A DNA stretch of 64,000 bases from Labia minor (lineage: Eukaryota; Arthropoda; Insecta; Dermaptera; Spongiphoridae): positions 47,632,734 to 47,696,733 of the forward strand of contig OY720350.1 of NCBI GenBank assembly GCA_963082975.1, written 5' to 3'. How positions within the stretch are numbered: position 1 is the first letter of the stretch; each line of letters opens with the position of its first letter. Positions 37,966 through 51,573 of the stretch are shown here, in pieces. Made by a program: the position numbers and the translations under genes. The notes beneath the pieces were generated by a model. The model was not told the origin of the DNA. It ran no database searches and saw nothing but the letters and a program-made list of their open reading frames with translations.

Positions 37966-38867
37966 GTCTAACCAATCGATCATATAGAAATGTTTTGTTT
38001 TTTTTTAAACAAATTAAAAAATGATCATGTTAGAAAGAGAAAGATGATTAATTTTTCGTGCACTTTCGGCATGAGTCGGAAAAATTCGTTGCATATAAAT
38101 GTTTATTTTTTATCTCTTTCCCACCTATACTAAGCAAATCTTTTGAATCATTTCAAGTGATTTTAAGAATTGCGGGTGGCTTCGGTCGAGAATATCAGAA
38201 CCGAACCGAACCGAACCGCAACCCATGAGATCTTGATTTGAAACTGCTTAGGTAATTTGAAGTCTCCCACGGGAGAATTTTTTCTGTGATTTTGATATTT
38301 GAATTCTACCTCCTTTTATATAATAAACCTATATTAATTTAAAAAATAATGATAATTAATAATAAAATTATTTAAAATTTCATCGATAAAAATAAAATAA
38401 TTAGAAAAAATATATAAGTTCTAATAAAATATACTAAGATCACAAATTCCTTTTTTAAGCTCTTGTACACATATATACAATTTTTTATTTGAATAAAATA
38501 AACAATAAATAAAACATTTTCAAAGTAGAGTAAATTAATTTAGACAAATTGGACAATTTTAAATAAATAAATATATTACAAAGTTTATGTTCATTATCTT
38601 AATTATTTTTTTTTTTTGTGATATAATATTGATAAAATATCATATTAAATCTTAAATAAATTTAAAAAAAAATGAATTTGTTTACAATTTAATACAAATA
38701 TTCAAACAAATATAAATTAAATAGATAATTGTAAAGATCAATGAGTGACTATAAAATGAGTTCAAGAGAATAATACAATAAAATACGTATATTTAATGAT
38801 AATTTTGAAAAATATTTAATTTTCCTATATTAAATAAACAAATCGTTCTAGACTTCTAGGCGTTCTG

Positions 38868-39200
38868 AAACAATTTCAAATACTTTAAATGTATCTATTA
38901 ATGCAATAAAAAACAGATATGAATATAACAAATATTTTTAATTTTATTTATAATATAAGATAAGATTTAAGGAGGCACTGGCTGTGACGTCATGAAGGGC
39001 TGGGTGACGTCATATAACTTTAAATTAAGAAAAAACTAATGAAGATTATTTTTCCCGAGGATAAAACCAATACAAAGTGCATGATTCGTGGAAATATGTA
39101 AAAAAATCTCCTCATGTGAAATTTGGTGTGAAAATAACCCTTCCCTTCCTAACGTCGATCGGTAATACTACCACTTCAAGTTTCCGGATATACACCAAAA
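38868..39200. repeat. CRE-bearing dispersed repeat, copy 2 (truncated)
   Basis: Matches copy 1 from the aaacaatttcaaat segment to tacaccaaaagtt, then breaks into a hAT tail. It contains two perfect TGACGTCA palindromes at 38985-38992 and 39005-39012. Confidence 0.7.
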
Positions 39201-39244
39201 GTTCCTACAGTGGGTCTATGGAAGAAAAAGTTTGAGAACCCCTG
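39201..39244. mobile_element. hAT right-end fragment
   Basis: ttcctacagtgggtctatgg followed by agtttgagaacccctg is nearly identical to the right end of the element at 37520-37965. The remainder of that copy is absent. Confidence 0.6.
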
Positions 39245-39720
39245 ATTTAGAATATTGATCAATGGAACAACATTCTGTTCTCGGATGAGTGCAGAATGTA
39301 TTTCATTGCATGATAGATGGCGACGTGTGTATAGAAGATCAGGAAAAAGATTTGCAGAAAGATGTTTCGCTGAAACAGTTGGCCATGGGTTGGCAGAGGT
39401 ATGATGTGGGCCGGCATTTCTATTGATGGAAAAAGAACTGATCTTGTTTTCGAGTCTGGTGGAGGCAGAGGAGGGGGTTTTACCTCCATATGCAAGTTTT
39501 ATTAGAGATAATTTTATGCTGATGCAGGATAATGCCCGCTGCCGCACTAGAGACCATCCGCTTTTTAAATGTATCTCATATACCAACAATGAAGTGGCCC
39601 TCAATGAGTCCAGACTTAAATCCTATTGAGTACTTATGGGATTAGCTCAAACGAAGAATAAGAGCTCGAAATCCAGGACCTAGTAACATTGATCAACTAA
39701 AAGTGGAAAGGTCATGACAC
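39245..39720 (+). mobile_element. Degenerate Tc1-like transposase fragment
   Basis: Broken plus-strand frames contain ILFSDEC (the second catalytic-region motif, normally SDES), a VYRRSGKRF-like stretch, MLMQDNARCRT (QDNARPH-like) and, after a frameshift, SPDLNPIEYLWD-like text. This is the DDE region of Tc1 elements. The N-terminal DNA-binding part and both ends are missing, so it is a relic. Confidence 0.75.
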
Positions 39721-42700
39721 CTTATAATAAATAAATGATCATATGTATTTAAACATTAATCTTTATGTTTAATACTGTGTATTTTACATTAATAAAAGAT
39801 CATATTTAAGAATATAAAAATTACAGCTAACAATTCCTAAGGAAGTTGATTCCATTTCTTTGCTTGTGAGTGTAGTTATAAATAATGAAAGAGAGTTTGA
39901 AATTTGTGAAGAAGGTTCAAAGTACTTGAGATCATGTCCAACATCTTCTAATATTTTATATATTTTAATAAAAAATATAGTAAAAAATATATGTGGGTAT
40001 TTTATAATTTTTTTTTTCAATACTATTAATATTGAATCACCTATTCATTTTTCAAATAATTGAGTGAAATAATAAAAAGTTATGAATAATAAATAATTAA
40101 TAATTAGTTAATTAATGATGGAATGATTCATTAATAATTAATAAATAATTAGGTTTTTTAAGTTACAAAACGTTGATGGTATTACAAATATTTTTAAATG
40201 TTCATGTGTATGTGTGTGTGATTAGAATCAAAAAAATATTTAACATTGATTTCATTTGTTTAAAGATTTTTTGCTTTTAGGTATTTATTGTTCATTTCAT
40301 AAGTTTTAAAACTTATAATGATACTCTCGAAAACAGAATTTAATTTTCCAAATAAAAGTGATAATTCATTATTTATTTATTGTTTTTCTTCTATAATTTA
40401 TATTTACAAAGAATAATTATGAAAATATTTAATTTAAAAAATAAATAATTAATATCAAAAACCTTAAATAAAAAAAAAAGGTTTATGTAAATTGACGTGA
40501 TAAAGATTTCATACAATACTTCATGTTTTTTTGCATGTGACTATCATTTAAAATTTTTCGAATTAGGGAAGGCAGCCCACACATCCACTCATTAATACGG
40601 GATGTGAGCTATTTCAGAAAAGTATTTAATATCACATTACGAATTTGTGGTGAATTATTTAAGTTTATGTAGAAATAACCAATAATTACATTCATTTATA
40701 CTATTTATAATGGTTCTATACAATTCGTTTATCTATCTATTATAGCAATATATTAATAGTTGCATTACTATTGATTTGTTATATTAACATATTGCATAAT
40801 TTATTTCACTTAAATCTGAATAAAAGTTCCATAATTATTTTAATCTAAAATCAACAATTATTAAATCTATTATTAACTAAATTCTATCCAATTATAATTT
40901 TTAATATGGAATCTATTAAGTTAACATTGAATATTGAATTGACCTTATGATTTAATTATAGGTAGGAAATGTAATCATATTACTGACAATAATATGTGTA
41001 TATTACAATAATTAAATATAATATAGTTACTAATAAATGATATAACGATCTTATTTTTGGATAAAGGTCTAATTCTTAAAAAATTATATCCTTTATTTAG
41101 ATTCTGCAGGAAACTATATTCTGTGCAAATTGTTGATAAAGCCTATGATTTCTATTTGCAGTGAAGCAGAGTAATAATATGTACTTAGAAATAAACTTAA
41201 AAATATATATTATTTGCATGCAAAATCAAATCAAAATAATACAATTCTAGCTCATTAACTACAAGATAAATAAATAATAATTTATATAATTATGTAATTA
41301 TAAAAATGACAAAGAAATGTATAGTGAAAGATAAATGTTAATTTTAATATAATAATATTTCTAATAATCAATTGATATATTATAAGTGTTAAGTTGATAA
41401 AACAAATTCAAGGTGAAATATTTTAAACATAAAAGAAATAGATATGTCGTAAGAGATTTTATGATTTATAGAATAATTTTTATATTTGATTTTTCTATTA
41501 ATTTTTCAAATAATTTTGATGATTAATGAATAAAAATAAATAAAAAATTTTAATATCAAAAATATGTATATAATATCTCAATTAAAACTAAAACACTTCC
41601 TTTTTATTTATTATTTTATTATTAATTTCTTCATTTGCCTGGATACCTCTAATAGGTGCTGTCATTGGCCTCATATCTTACAAGTATATCTTCGATATTA
41701 CCATCTTCACATTATCAATGACATTGTTCAAGTTTCCTTATTATATTATATATATAGTAAATAATAGGTATATGTTTTTCTGTTTATACCAGTTATGATG
41801 TCTAACTTAGTATATATTAGTATGTATATACATAAATATATTAAATTAAACTACAACATTCGGTTACACACATAAGAAATTTGTAGAAATATGTTAAATA
41901 TCTTAATTAATGCAATTTTATACACCAATTCTTAGATAACCAGCTAAAAACAGATATTTCAATTTAAATTAAGATGTGTAATTCAATATGATTTTCATTT
42001 AAATACTCAATTGTTTAAAATTAAATTATATAATAGTAAAAGCAAGACAAATTATTAATAAAGATGTATTTAATGAAGAGAAGAATTTCACAATAGAAAT
42101 CTTTAGTATTAAATTATAATAACAAGTCAAATTGCGGCATCCGTTGCCCTTTATTTATCTACAAGTGTAATCAACTCTACAAAAAGAGTTGAGAGAAGAA
42201 GAAATCAAGTTTACAATGACTTCAAATGAGTTAATAATAAAACGTGGATGAATTTCAATATGGAATTATTGTATTTTTATTATTTTTTTTAATTAAATTT
42301 TATGTTTATCATTTATTAAATAAATATAATAATTTATTGTGTTAACTATTTGAAACTACTTCTTAATCAAAATACAAATTAACAAAATTTATCTAACTAA
42401 GTTATAAAGAATATTTATTTATTTGACTTATTATTTAATACCCTGTTTAATACACTATACTTAAATAGTATATTTTCAGGTGCATTTAGATGAAGTGTAT
42501 AATTTACAATTATGATATTAACTTATCTTATTTGTTGTTATCATAAAAAAATAATATTTTTTTTAATGATAATATATGCATGTAAAATTTTAATTAATAT
42601 ATAACACTATCTAAATTATCTGTTTTTTATTATTTTCGTAAAATTTTTAAATTAATTTAATAAATCCTATTTTAGAATATTTTGTGTACAAAAAATCTTC

Positions 42701-45160
42701 GCGACTTTGTCTACAATTTCATTATCTAATATGAGCTAGTAAAAAATTTTCCAATTTCTTTACGATTCTGAAAATAATATTTTTAATCAGTTTAAAAATT
42801 CTTAAAATTTTTTCATGGTTTCTTATCTATTTTACCTTATTTTTATGTGAAATGAATGAAAAACAATACAATAGTAGATATCAAATTAAATCAATCCTAT
42901 AAAATTTATAGAATATCCGATTACTGTTAATATAATTCAGCGTTATAGAAAATATAAAAAGTAAAAATTTTTATAAATTGCATCAAAGATCATTTGTCCA
43001 TGAGTTTTTTCTGATTGGTAATATTTAACTCGATAATCAAGATTTTGTTGCAAACTTAAAAAAAAAATCGTTAAAAATCAATCAACCGTTTTAAAATCAA
43101 GTAGGTAATTGTTTTTCTTCGAATGATCTCTTTTTCTGTATTAAAAGAGGATGAGTCGAATTGAGTTCAAAACTTAATAAAATTAATCACTTCAGATGAA
43201 TAAATTATAAAAAATATGAGAAGGTTTAATCTTTTGTATTTAACTTCATATGTTTATATATTTTACATATTATAAATATAAATAAGAAATTGAGAAAGGA
43301 GATGTGTAATTTGAATGAAACCAAGAAGATCGAGATGATATTTTATGAAAATTTAGAAATTACCTCCCAATAATATTTAATTGATTAATTTAAAACCTAG
43401 GAATTACTCTATAATAGTACTATATAGATTTCATAAAATGTTACAATTAAATTTTAATGGATTATTTGATTACAAAAATTAAAATTAATTTAATCGAAAT
43501 TTACAAGTTTAATAAATCCTTAGTTGGGCGCAATTGATCTATTAGGTAAAATTTTTACTTTTGATTAAATTCCAATATTATATTTATTAATTTATAGCTA
43601 AACTTAACCCTAAAAAAATTAACATTCCTATTTTGCATATTATATACCTTTTTAAATTTTTAGAAAAAAATTATTAAGGCGTGATTGATAGGATACGAGT
43701 GGCTGACGATAGCAGGCATGTGATCAAACTTGTACTATTGTATTAATAGTCGTAGAATTTTATAGAGAGGCGAATGTCTTAGTTTTTCTTAAGATTAACC
43801 AAGTTGTTTTATTTAATTATTTTATGTTATTTCTCAATAATTAAAATCTTTTAAAAGTCCATTTTATAAGGAGTAAAAATTGTAGGTGATCTGTTGATGA
43901 CTTATTTAATAAGCATAACAATAGAAAACCTCATCTTGATTCAGTACTCGCAAAGCTAAAAGTAGAAAGGGATGCAGTCAACTGTCTTCATGTAGTGACA
44001 CGGTGCAAATAAGAGGCAAGTTCGAGCCTACTAGTTCCAGTCAACTAGCATCGTGTCAATCTGTTAGCTTTACTTTTTAACATAACAAAAGCATCATTCA
44101 AAATGAAAGTAAAAAATTGAAAGTTACCCTTTATTACTTTTTGTCATTCAAACTATATAATTTGAGAAAATAAGCCTCATAAAACAATTGATTTATGTTA
44201 ACATAACATTTACAAATAAAAATTAACTTTTTATTATATTATAAGGACATTAAAATCTTGTTTCTCAAAATTTTACACCTAATGGAGGGTTAAACCAATT
44301 TCCATATAGATTACCTTAATATAATATACTTATTATGTATAATAAATATTTTTAACAATATATACATATATATAAAATGAGAAAAAAGAGAGTGGTTTTA
44401 ATCAAACGCCTCTGGCAATTAAATTGAAATTAGTTTGATATTATCTACAAGTTATATATATTAAAATATGGTTTAAATAAGATTATACCAATATAGGTTA
44501 AGGTAAAATGCCTATAAAATAGTAATAATTTTATTTCATAAAAATAATTAAAATTTAAAATTTAATAAATTTTATGAAACATGTCTATTTAATTTTTTTA
44601 TGATCTATCTATCTTTTAATTTTTTTCTAAATTATTATTATTTTATCATGCATATTAATTATAAAATTAAAAAACTATATATCTTTATAGAATAGAATAT
44701 GGTATATATAAGTATATTATATATATTTATTTAGATGATTTTCAATCAACCAAATATATACTAATATCTAATTTTATAACCTTCCAATATAATTTCTTTA
44801 TTTAAATAGAATCATTAAATTTAATAAATATACATTAATATACATTAATACATTAAATATTTTATATCATGATAATAAATGATATTTTAACAACTCCATA
44901 AATATTCAGTAATGATAACTTATTATGATTACTTGAAACACTCTGTATGAATCTGAATTTAATTATTGTAGTAAAAAAAACAAATAAATATTCAATTGAT
45001 AATATAATATTCTATTCTTAAAAAGATCATCATGAATGTAGAAATAAAATGAGTAGAGAGGACTTGGAATTCGCTTAGTTTATCCTTTTTTAATAATAAA
45101 TAAAAATGATAATAATAATATAGTTACATTTTAGACTATATACATTATAATCCACTTCAA
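39721..45160. other. SLC22 5' intron, AT-rich, mostly featureless
   Basis: No coding exon recognised. The open frames at 39784-40020 and 41564-41764 are chance. A less AT-rich patch at 43690-44080 contains paired text gacacggtgc / gcatcgtgtc and is described as an observation. TA-rich tracts are frequent. Confidence 0.5.
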
Positions 45161-45164
45161 AATA

Positions 45165-46120
45165 AGTTGACCTGTGGCCAGGTCCGAACCGACCGACGGT
45201 TTGAAATAAATTAATTTCCAGCTACAGAAACAATTTCAAATAATTTTAATATATCTATTAATGTAATAAAAAACAGATATGGAAACATAAATAATAAATA
45301 TAAATATTTTTAATTTTATTTTATTTATAATATATATGCAAGACCAGGCTGTGACGTCATGAATGGCTGGTTGACGTCATATAATTTTAAATCAAGAAAA
45401 AACTAATAAATATGATTTTTCTCGAGGATAAAACCAATACAAAGTGCATGATTCGTGGTGATATATAAAATAAGTAGACCTGTAGCCAGGTCCGAACCGA
45501 CCGACGGTTTGAAGTAAATTAATTTCCAGCTACAGAAACAATTTCAAATAATTTTAATATATCTATTAATGTAATAAAAAACAGATATGGATACATAAAT
45601 AATAAATATAAACATTTTTAATTTTATTTTATTTATAATATATATGCAAGACCAGACTGTGACGTCATGAATGGCTGGTTGACGTCATATAATTTTAAAT
45701 CAAGAAAAAACTAATAAATATGATTTTTCTCGAGGATAAAACCAATACAAAGTGCATGATTCGTGGTGATATATAAAAAAAATCTCCTCATGTGAAATTT
45801 GGTGTGAAAATAACCCTTCCCTTCCTATCGTCAATCGCTAATACTACCACTTCCGGTTTCCGGATTTGCACCAAAAGTTGATCAATTCATCCCACTGATG
45901 CATTAAGTAAATATACCAAATTTCATCAAAATCGGTTGAGCCGTTCAGGCTGTACACATCTATACGGACGGACAGACGGACAGACGGACGGACAGACATC
46001 ATGCTAAAAATACTTTTTTCTGTTTAGAAAATGCATGATTCGTGGAGATATGTAAAAATCTCCACATGTGAAATTTGGTGTGAAAACAATACCTCCCTTA
46101 CTATCGTCGGTCGGTAAAAA
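45165..46120. repeat. CRE-bearing dispersed repeat, copies 3 and 4 in tandem
   Basis: Copy 3 (45165-45472) is cut after gtggtgatatataaaa and is followed at once by copy 4 (45473-46120), a 308-bp offset. Both start gacctgt.gccaggtccgaa and carry two TGACGTCA palindromes about 20 bp apart. Copy 4 is full length, with the cggacggacagac tract (about 45965-45998) and the final tcgtcggtcggt. The two are nearly identical over 300 bp, so the duplication is recent. Confidence 0.85.
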
Positions 46121-48450
46121 TTGAATTGTATCATTTCGGGAAGATAAATTTTAATAAAATCTCTATCAAAAGCTAAAAGCATTTTATAATGATCCTAACT
46201 TTAACCATTATTTTTCCGGACAGGATGTATTATGATTTATTTAATATTTATAATATAAAGTATTTAATTATATTCATTATGTTCAGCATTTATATACAAT
46301 TTCACAAAATCTAATTATATAAGATAAAAGATAGTAATATTTTTGTTTTATTCTCCTTATTTTTAGTAAACGAAAAATTTTTCATAATGTAGGTATACAT
46401 GGTAAAATAGCTTCTCCACTCTATGTCAATCTATATTGATATATAAAAATATCTCTAGTATATATTATATATTATTATTATTTTATCATGCATATATATA
46501 TATATCATTTTATTATATTGTAAATAAATGACTTTTCGAATCTCTTAATAAAAATATATTTATTGAAAGAGAAAAACTTTTATTGCAACAAAGAGAAATG
46601 GCAAAATAAATTAATTTAATTTTGTTTGTAAGCAATTTCTGTTAATAAAGAATGATTTTAGTTTCTAACATTAAATTTTGAGAATTTTTAATTATTATAT
46701 ATTCTATTTTCTTTTGATAATGAAACTTAATTGATCGAAATTCTATGAATGTAACATTTTTTTCTGTTGAAGGTGATATCCTTCTATAATTATTCAAAAA
46801 GGTGTTTGAACTACGTTAATATCTTAATAAATAAACAATGTGTATATATTGAAATATAACGGAAATGATTCAACAGTCGATGATCAAGGCCAGTAAAGAC
46901 AACCTCTTTCATTTCTATCATTGAATGACCATTTGATAAATTATTAAGAAGACAGATTAGGGTTTTAGAAGGTTTTTTTGAAGTCAATGACAAATAAATA
47001 GGTTTACTTTGAAGAGTGGATTTATTTACAATATAAATAATAATATAATCTTAAAAATCAATCAATAAATATTTAGTTGTAGTTCCTTGTTTGGATCATA
47101 GTATGAATGGTAATGATCTATTTCACAATAATTTTTAATTGAAATTTTTATTTGATTCTAATGGAAATTAAATAAGAGGGATTCCCTCTTTGGAGGGGAT
47201 ATATGATAAGAAAGGGAAATAAAAGTATGGGGATGGGGGGGGGGCATAAATTGCCCTACCTTTAAAAAAATTAATGATTAAGATGCATGTTATTCTCTTT
47301 AAAATTATATTAAATTTCTCAATTTATCTTATAAATTATTAAATATGTAAAATTATTCTCATATATTTTAGCTGAACTTCTCTCCCATCACGTTAGAATG
47401 TATTTTTTTTGCTTATTCTAATTAAAAATTATTTATTTTTATTTTATTATAAAACACAAACCGAATCCCCCTTTTCTCAAGGATAAATATGGTATTCCTG
47501 ATACATTACTAAAAATGTAATTATATTTTATTTAACATAATAAACTAATTAATTAATAATAATATACAGATTAGAAAATAATTTAAACAGCAATATTTGG
47601 TTAAAAAAGTAGAGTTTCGCGAAATCATTCAAGTGTACAAAAAAAAAAAAAAAAAAAAAAAAAAGGAAAAAAAAATCGAAATTTGAATATTCATTCAATC
47701 GTTAATCAAATACTTTCTATTATACAAAATCAATAAAAATAATCAAATTATTATTTTTTATTACAGAATAAAATGTTTGAATTAAAAATTAAAGTTATCT
47801 TTGCATACAGTGAGGCATATATACTACCATAAATGGATTTTATCGACAAATTGTATGTGATGGTATGATTCTTTGGTTAATTATGAACAACTATAATCAA
47901 AGATCCAAAGCCCTGAAATTAATTATGCGCTCACTTCATTTAGTTGAATATTTTACTTTTTCCTCTAACAATATGTGCCTACTATGCATATTAAATTTAT
48001 TACAATAATTAATTAATAGTATTAGCTATAAATATTAATAACATATAAGTATATGAAATAAAAAAAAATGAATTTTAATTTTTATAAAAAAAATGTTTAG
48101 AAATACTTATCTCATTAAAAATCTGAAAAAAATATATAAAATGGTAGTGTAATGCACTCTAGGGCTGATTCCTTATAAATGAAAATAAAAAGTGGTAATC
48201 TAAAAAATAATTTAGTTCCTTCATCAAAACTTTCATCAAATAAAAAGTGATAATTTCAAAATTAATTTGGTTCTTTGATCAAAACTACTTAAAATAGAAT
48301 ATTAAATATTAATTGAATTGTTAATCCATTTCCACCTTTGATTTATATATAAATGAACAAAAAACAAATTAATAAATAATACAAATAATAAAACTCTATC
48401 ACATACGATTTGTCACAAAAATTAGTCAATACATTTCTATAAATATCTAC
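46121..48450. other. SLC22 5' intron, AT-rich, with poly-A tract
   Basis: Nothing coding was recognised. A near-pure A run lies at 47639-47664 and a short G run at about 47230-47244. The open frame at 46811-46993 has no family resemblance. Confidence 0.5.
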
Positions 48451-48928
48451 ACAGTTTGTCGCAAAAGTAAAGGGACTGACTTTAGATAAGCGAGTACTAG
48501 TACTAAAACAATTTTTTTGTTTTTGTTTTTATTCAAAATAAACTTCTTCATCAATACAGCGTTGGAACTGTCTGTAAAACTTTTCAAAGTAACTCTGGAA
48601 CTTATTTTTTGGGATGGTGTCTAGGACCCCGGTCACCGTGTTTTGAATCTCTTCCACGCTTCCAAAATGCTTTCTTATCGACATTTTCAATTTTGGGAAC
48701 AGCCAAAAATCAGCCGGTGCCAAATCCAGCGAGTATGGGGGTGTTCCAACAAAACAAATTTCGCTAAAATTTCGGATCTAGAATTCATTATTTTCGAAGA
48801 GGAGAGAAAAGTTGGTTCATAAAAAAGAGAATTGTAAATACGAGAAAAGTGAAACTTTCGTGAATGATACAATGTTTGTTTACACGTTTAGTACAGTTTT
48901 TCTCTTACTTTTGCGACAGACCGTGAAT
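48451..48928 (-). mobile_element. Internally deleted mariner-like element (first of two)
   Basis: The ends are inverted: cagtttgtcgcaaaagtaa at 48452 and the complement of cggtctgtcgcaaaagtaag at the right. The minus-strand frame 48723-48529 reads MAPADFWLFPKLKM, RKHFGSVEEIQ and YFEKFYRQFQRCIDEEVYFE, the C-terminus of mariner transposases including the third catalytic motif region (normally APADF). N-terminal and first catalytic parts are gone. Confidence 0.8.
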
Positions 48929-48930
48929 AT

Positions 48931-49455
48931 CGACGAGAGCAGGTCAATAAATCCGTGACTTTTGGAATTTCCTGTTTCTTAAATGAAATAACAATACTGC
49001 TCCTATCAGCAGGAAACTATCAGCTGACTCCTCTCAAAATTTGAACCAATTGTGTCTTTTAGTTTTTGTTTGACATCCATTAATAGCAGATCTTGTGATT
49101 TAAGAAGAAAATGGAAAAAAGTGAATTTTGTGTGATCATTAAGTATTATTTTTTGCGAGAAAAAAACATCATTGAAACTGAGTTTTTGCACCGTTTCGTA
49201 ACCGCGGATGAAACGTGGATCCACCACAACACACTAGAGACCAAACAGCAGTCAAAAAAGTGGGTTTCTCGGGGTGAATCAGAACCAAAGATGATCGCGA
49301 CAAATCTTATTTTTTTAAAGTGATAAAAATTTGGAGAAACGTTGGACTTAGCGTATAGAGCTCAAAGGAGACTAAGTTGAAAAATAAAATAATTTTTTAT
49401 GTTTAAACTTGTGCTTCATTCAAAAAGTCACGCACTTATTGACCTGCCCTCGAAT
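48931..49455 (+). mobile_element. Internally deleted mariner-like element (second of two)
   Basis: Terminal repeats of about 28 bp: gagcaggtcaataaatccgt at the left and the complement of gggcaggtcaataagtgcgt at the right. The plus-strand frame 49111-49323 joins an N-terminal piece (MEKSEFCVIIKYYFLREK) to a central piece (FLHRFVTADETWIHHNTLET, containing the first catalytic Asp in the VTADETWIHH motif). The intervening DNA-binding part and the C-terminus are deleted. Confidence 0.85.
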
Positions 49456-49533
49456 ATTCGTTACATGATTATTATCAGAAAATGTCTTATACATAAATTA
49501 TAATATATTTTATTTAATTTAATATATATATAA

Positions 49534-49564
<31 letters not shown>

Positions 49565-51542
49565 TAGTATGTGTATAAGTACGTGATTTTTTAAGTAAAT
49601 TTCATTATGAGAATGAAAAAGGATGAATATTGTTGAGCATTAAACGAAAACGGACCTCGAACATGTTGGGCATTCAAATTATTTTTCTTGACCTTTTATT
49701 TGTTTGGTATTTGACGTATGGCATCTCAAATAGGATTTGTATAAATAATTAATCTCATAAATAAATCCATTAATAATTTTTGCAACATTAATATTGTAGG
49801 TGATTCAAATTTAAAATATAAAATTAAGAGTGAAATTTTTTATTGAACAAATTTTTCGATAATAGAAATTAAATATTTTTTATAAATTTCAGATGAAAAA
49901 AATATTATTATGTAATAAAATAGAATTATACTATTTTATAGTATTTTATTAAGAAAACTTACCTTACATATATATCCGGTCAAGATTGATGATGTTCAAG
50001 GATTATAAAATTTAAATAAATTTAAAATGAATTTTATTGAAAAAATGTCATCACAGTTGGCATCATATTATTATATCTTTGTACTTTATTTTATTGTGAA
50101 CATTTTAATATTTTCAGGGGAAAAATAAATCGCTATGAGAACATTTGTAAGAACTGATAATAAACCTAGGTTTCTAATAAATTAGATAGAAACATCAATA
50201 CAAATATTTTATTTGATAATGTTCCAAAGAAGATTTATTATTATTATATATGAAAAATTATCTTAAAATTAAAATAGATAAAAATTAATAATAAAATATA
50301 ATTTCTAATTCTACTTTTCTACTCGGTCCATACAATTTTATAAAGAAATTAATTTTAACATTCATTAATCTGTTAAATTTATTATATTGAAGAACGATAA
50401 AAATTATCTAGTCTTATTAATTTTCTTAATTGTTCATTATTCTATTATATTTCAGCAGAAAACTGTATTTTGGATTATAAACTATTGTGATACATACATC
50501 AAATCAAAAAAAAAAAAATTATATAATTAATTTTTTTTAAAAAAATTACTGATCAAGATATTTCATAATAAATCTAGGAGTTTATAATTTTAGACAATAT
50601 TATGTTTTGAAGGCCTTTTCCGGCAAATTAAAAATTGTATTATTGATTTTATTAGTAATTAAAATTTGTACATAAACAAATTAAAGATTATCACCACATC
50701 ATTCAAAAAATAATTGATTTTTTTAAATACTTTCCAAAATTGGCCTCTCCTGTCAATAAAAATAAATATTAATGTTACCATATTTGACTCTGGAGGGAGA
50801 TGGCCTTTAAGAAGTAAGTAACCTTAGAATAAAATTCTAGGTCAATGACAAAATGCAAAACAAATCAAAACAGAGAAAATAAATAATATATGAAAATACC
50901 CATCTAATTTTATAAATAAACTACCTAAGGTCCTAGAAAACGAAATTCTTCTTGTTGAATATTTTTATTTTTCTTCGGTAAGTAATTAGTTAAAATAATT
51001 ATAAGAGAGGAAAAAAAATATGTAAATAAATAATATTTTATAAATAGTCGAATATTTCAAATAAAATATCAACAAATTTTTAGTTAGAGAAAAAGTCCAA
51101 GGAAGTACACTACGACATTTTTTCAATAAATTGATAGTTTTTATTAGAATAATACTTTTTTCTCGGAATATCAAAGGTTTGGTTTATATTATCAAATGGA
51201 AATAAAAAACTTCGATACACAAGCAACAATAAATCATTGAAATGCAGTAACTTTTGTTAAAATTAAATGGTTTTCATTATCAATTGAATAAGATTGGGTT
51301 TAACTATTCATTTCATTTATTGATATTTATTAATAATAGAATAATAATAATAATAAAAATAATAATAATTTTAGTAAAAAAATAATATGTACTATAATTT
51401 AAAGAAGGTAATTTCTATATTATAGTTTTCACATAAATTACTTTATTTTTTATATAAAACATTTTCCAAATATAAAATCAGTTAATTTAATTTTCTTTTT
51501 TTAATACATTATCATATTAATATATTATTTAATTAAATAGGA

Positions 51543-51573
<31 letters not shown>

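Noticed and set aside
45960..46000. Possible CRISPR-like or satellite array (cggacagacgg repeats)
   Set aside because: A short simple-sequence tract inside the CRE repeat, also seen in the other full copy; no spacers.
46811..46993. 60-codon minus-strand frame
   Set aside because: No motif, no splice context and no codon bias; chance.
49006..49227. 73-codon minus-strand frame over the second mariner
   Set aside because: The complement of the mariner transposase frame on the plus strand, which has clear family motifs.
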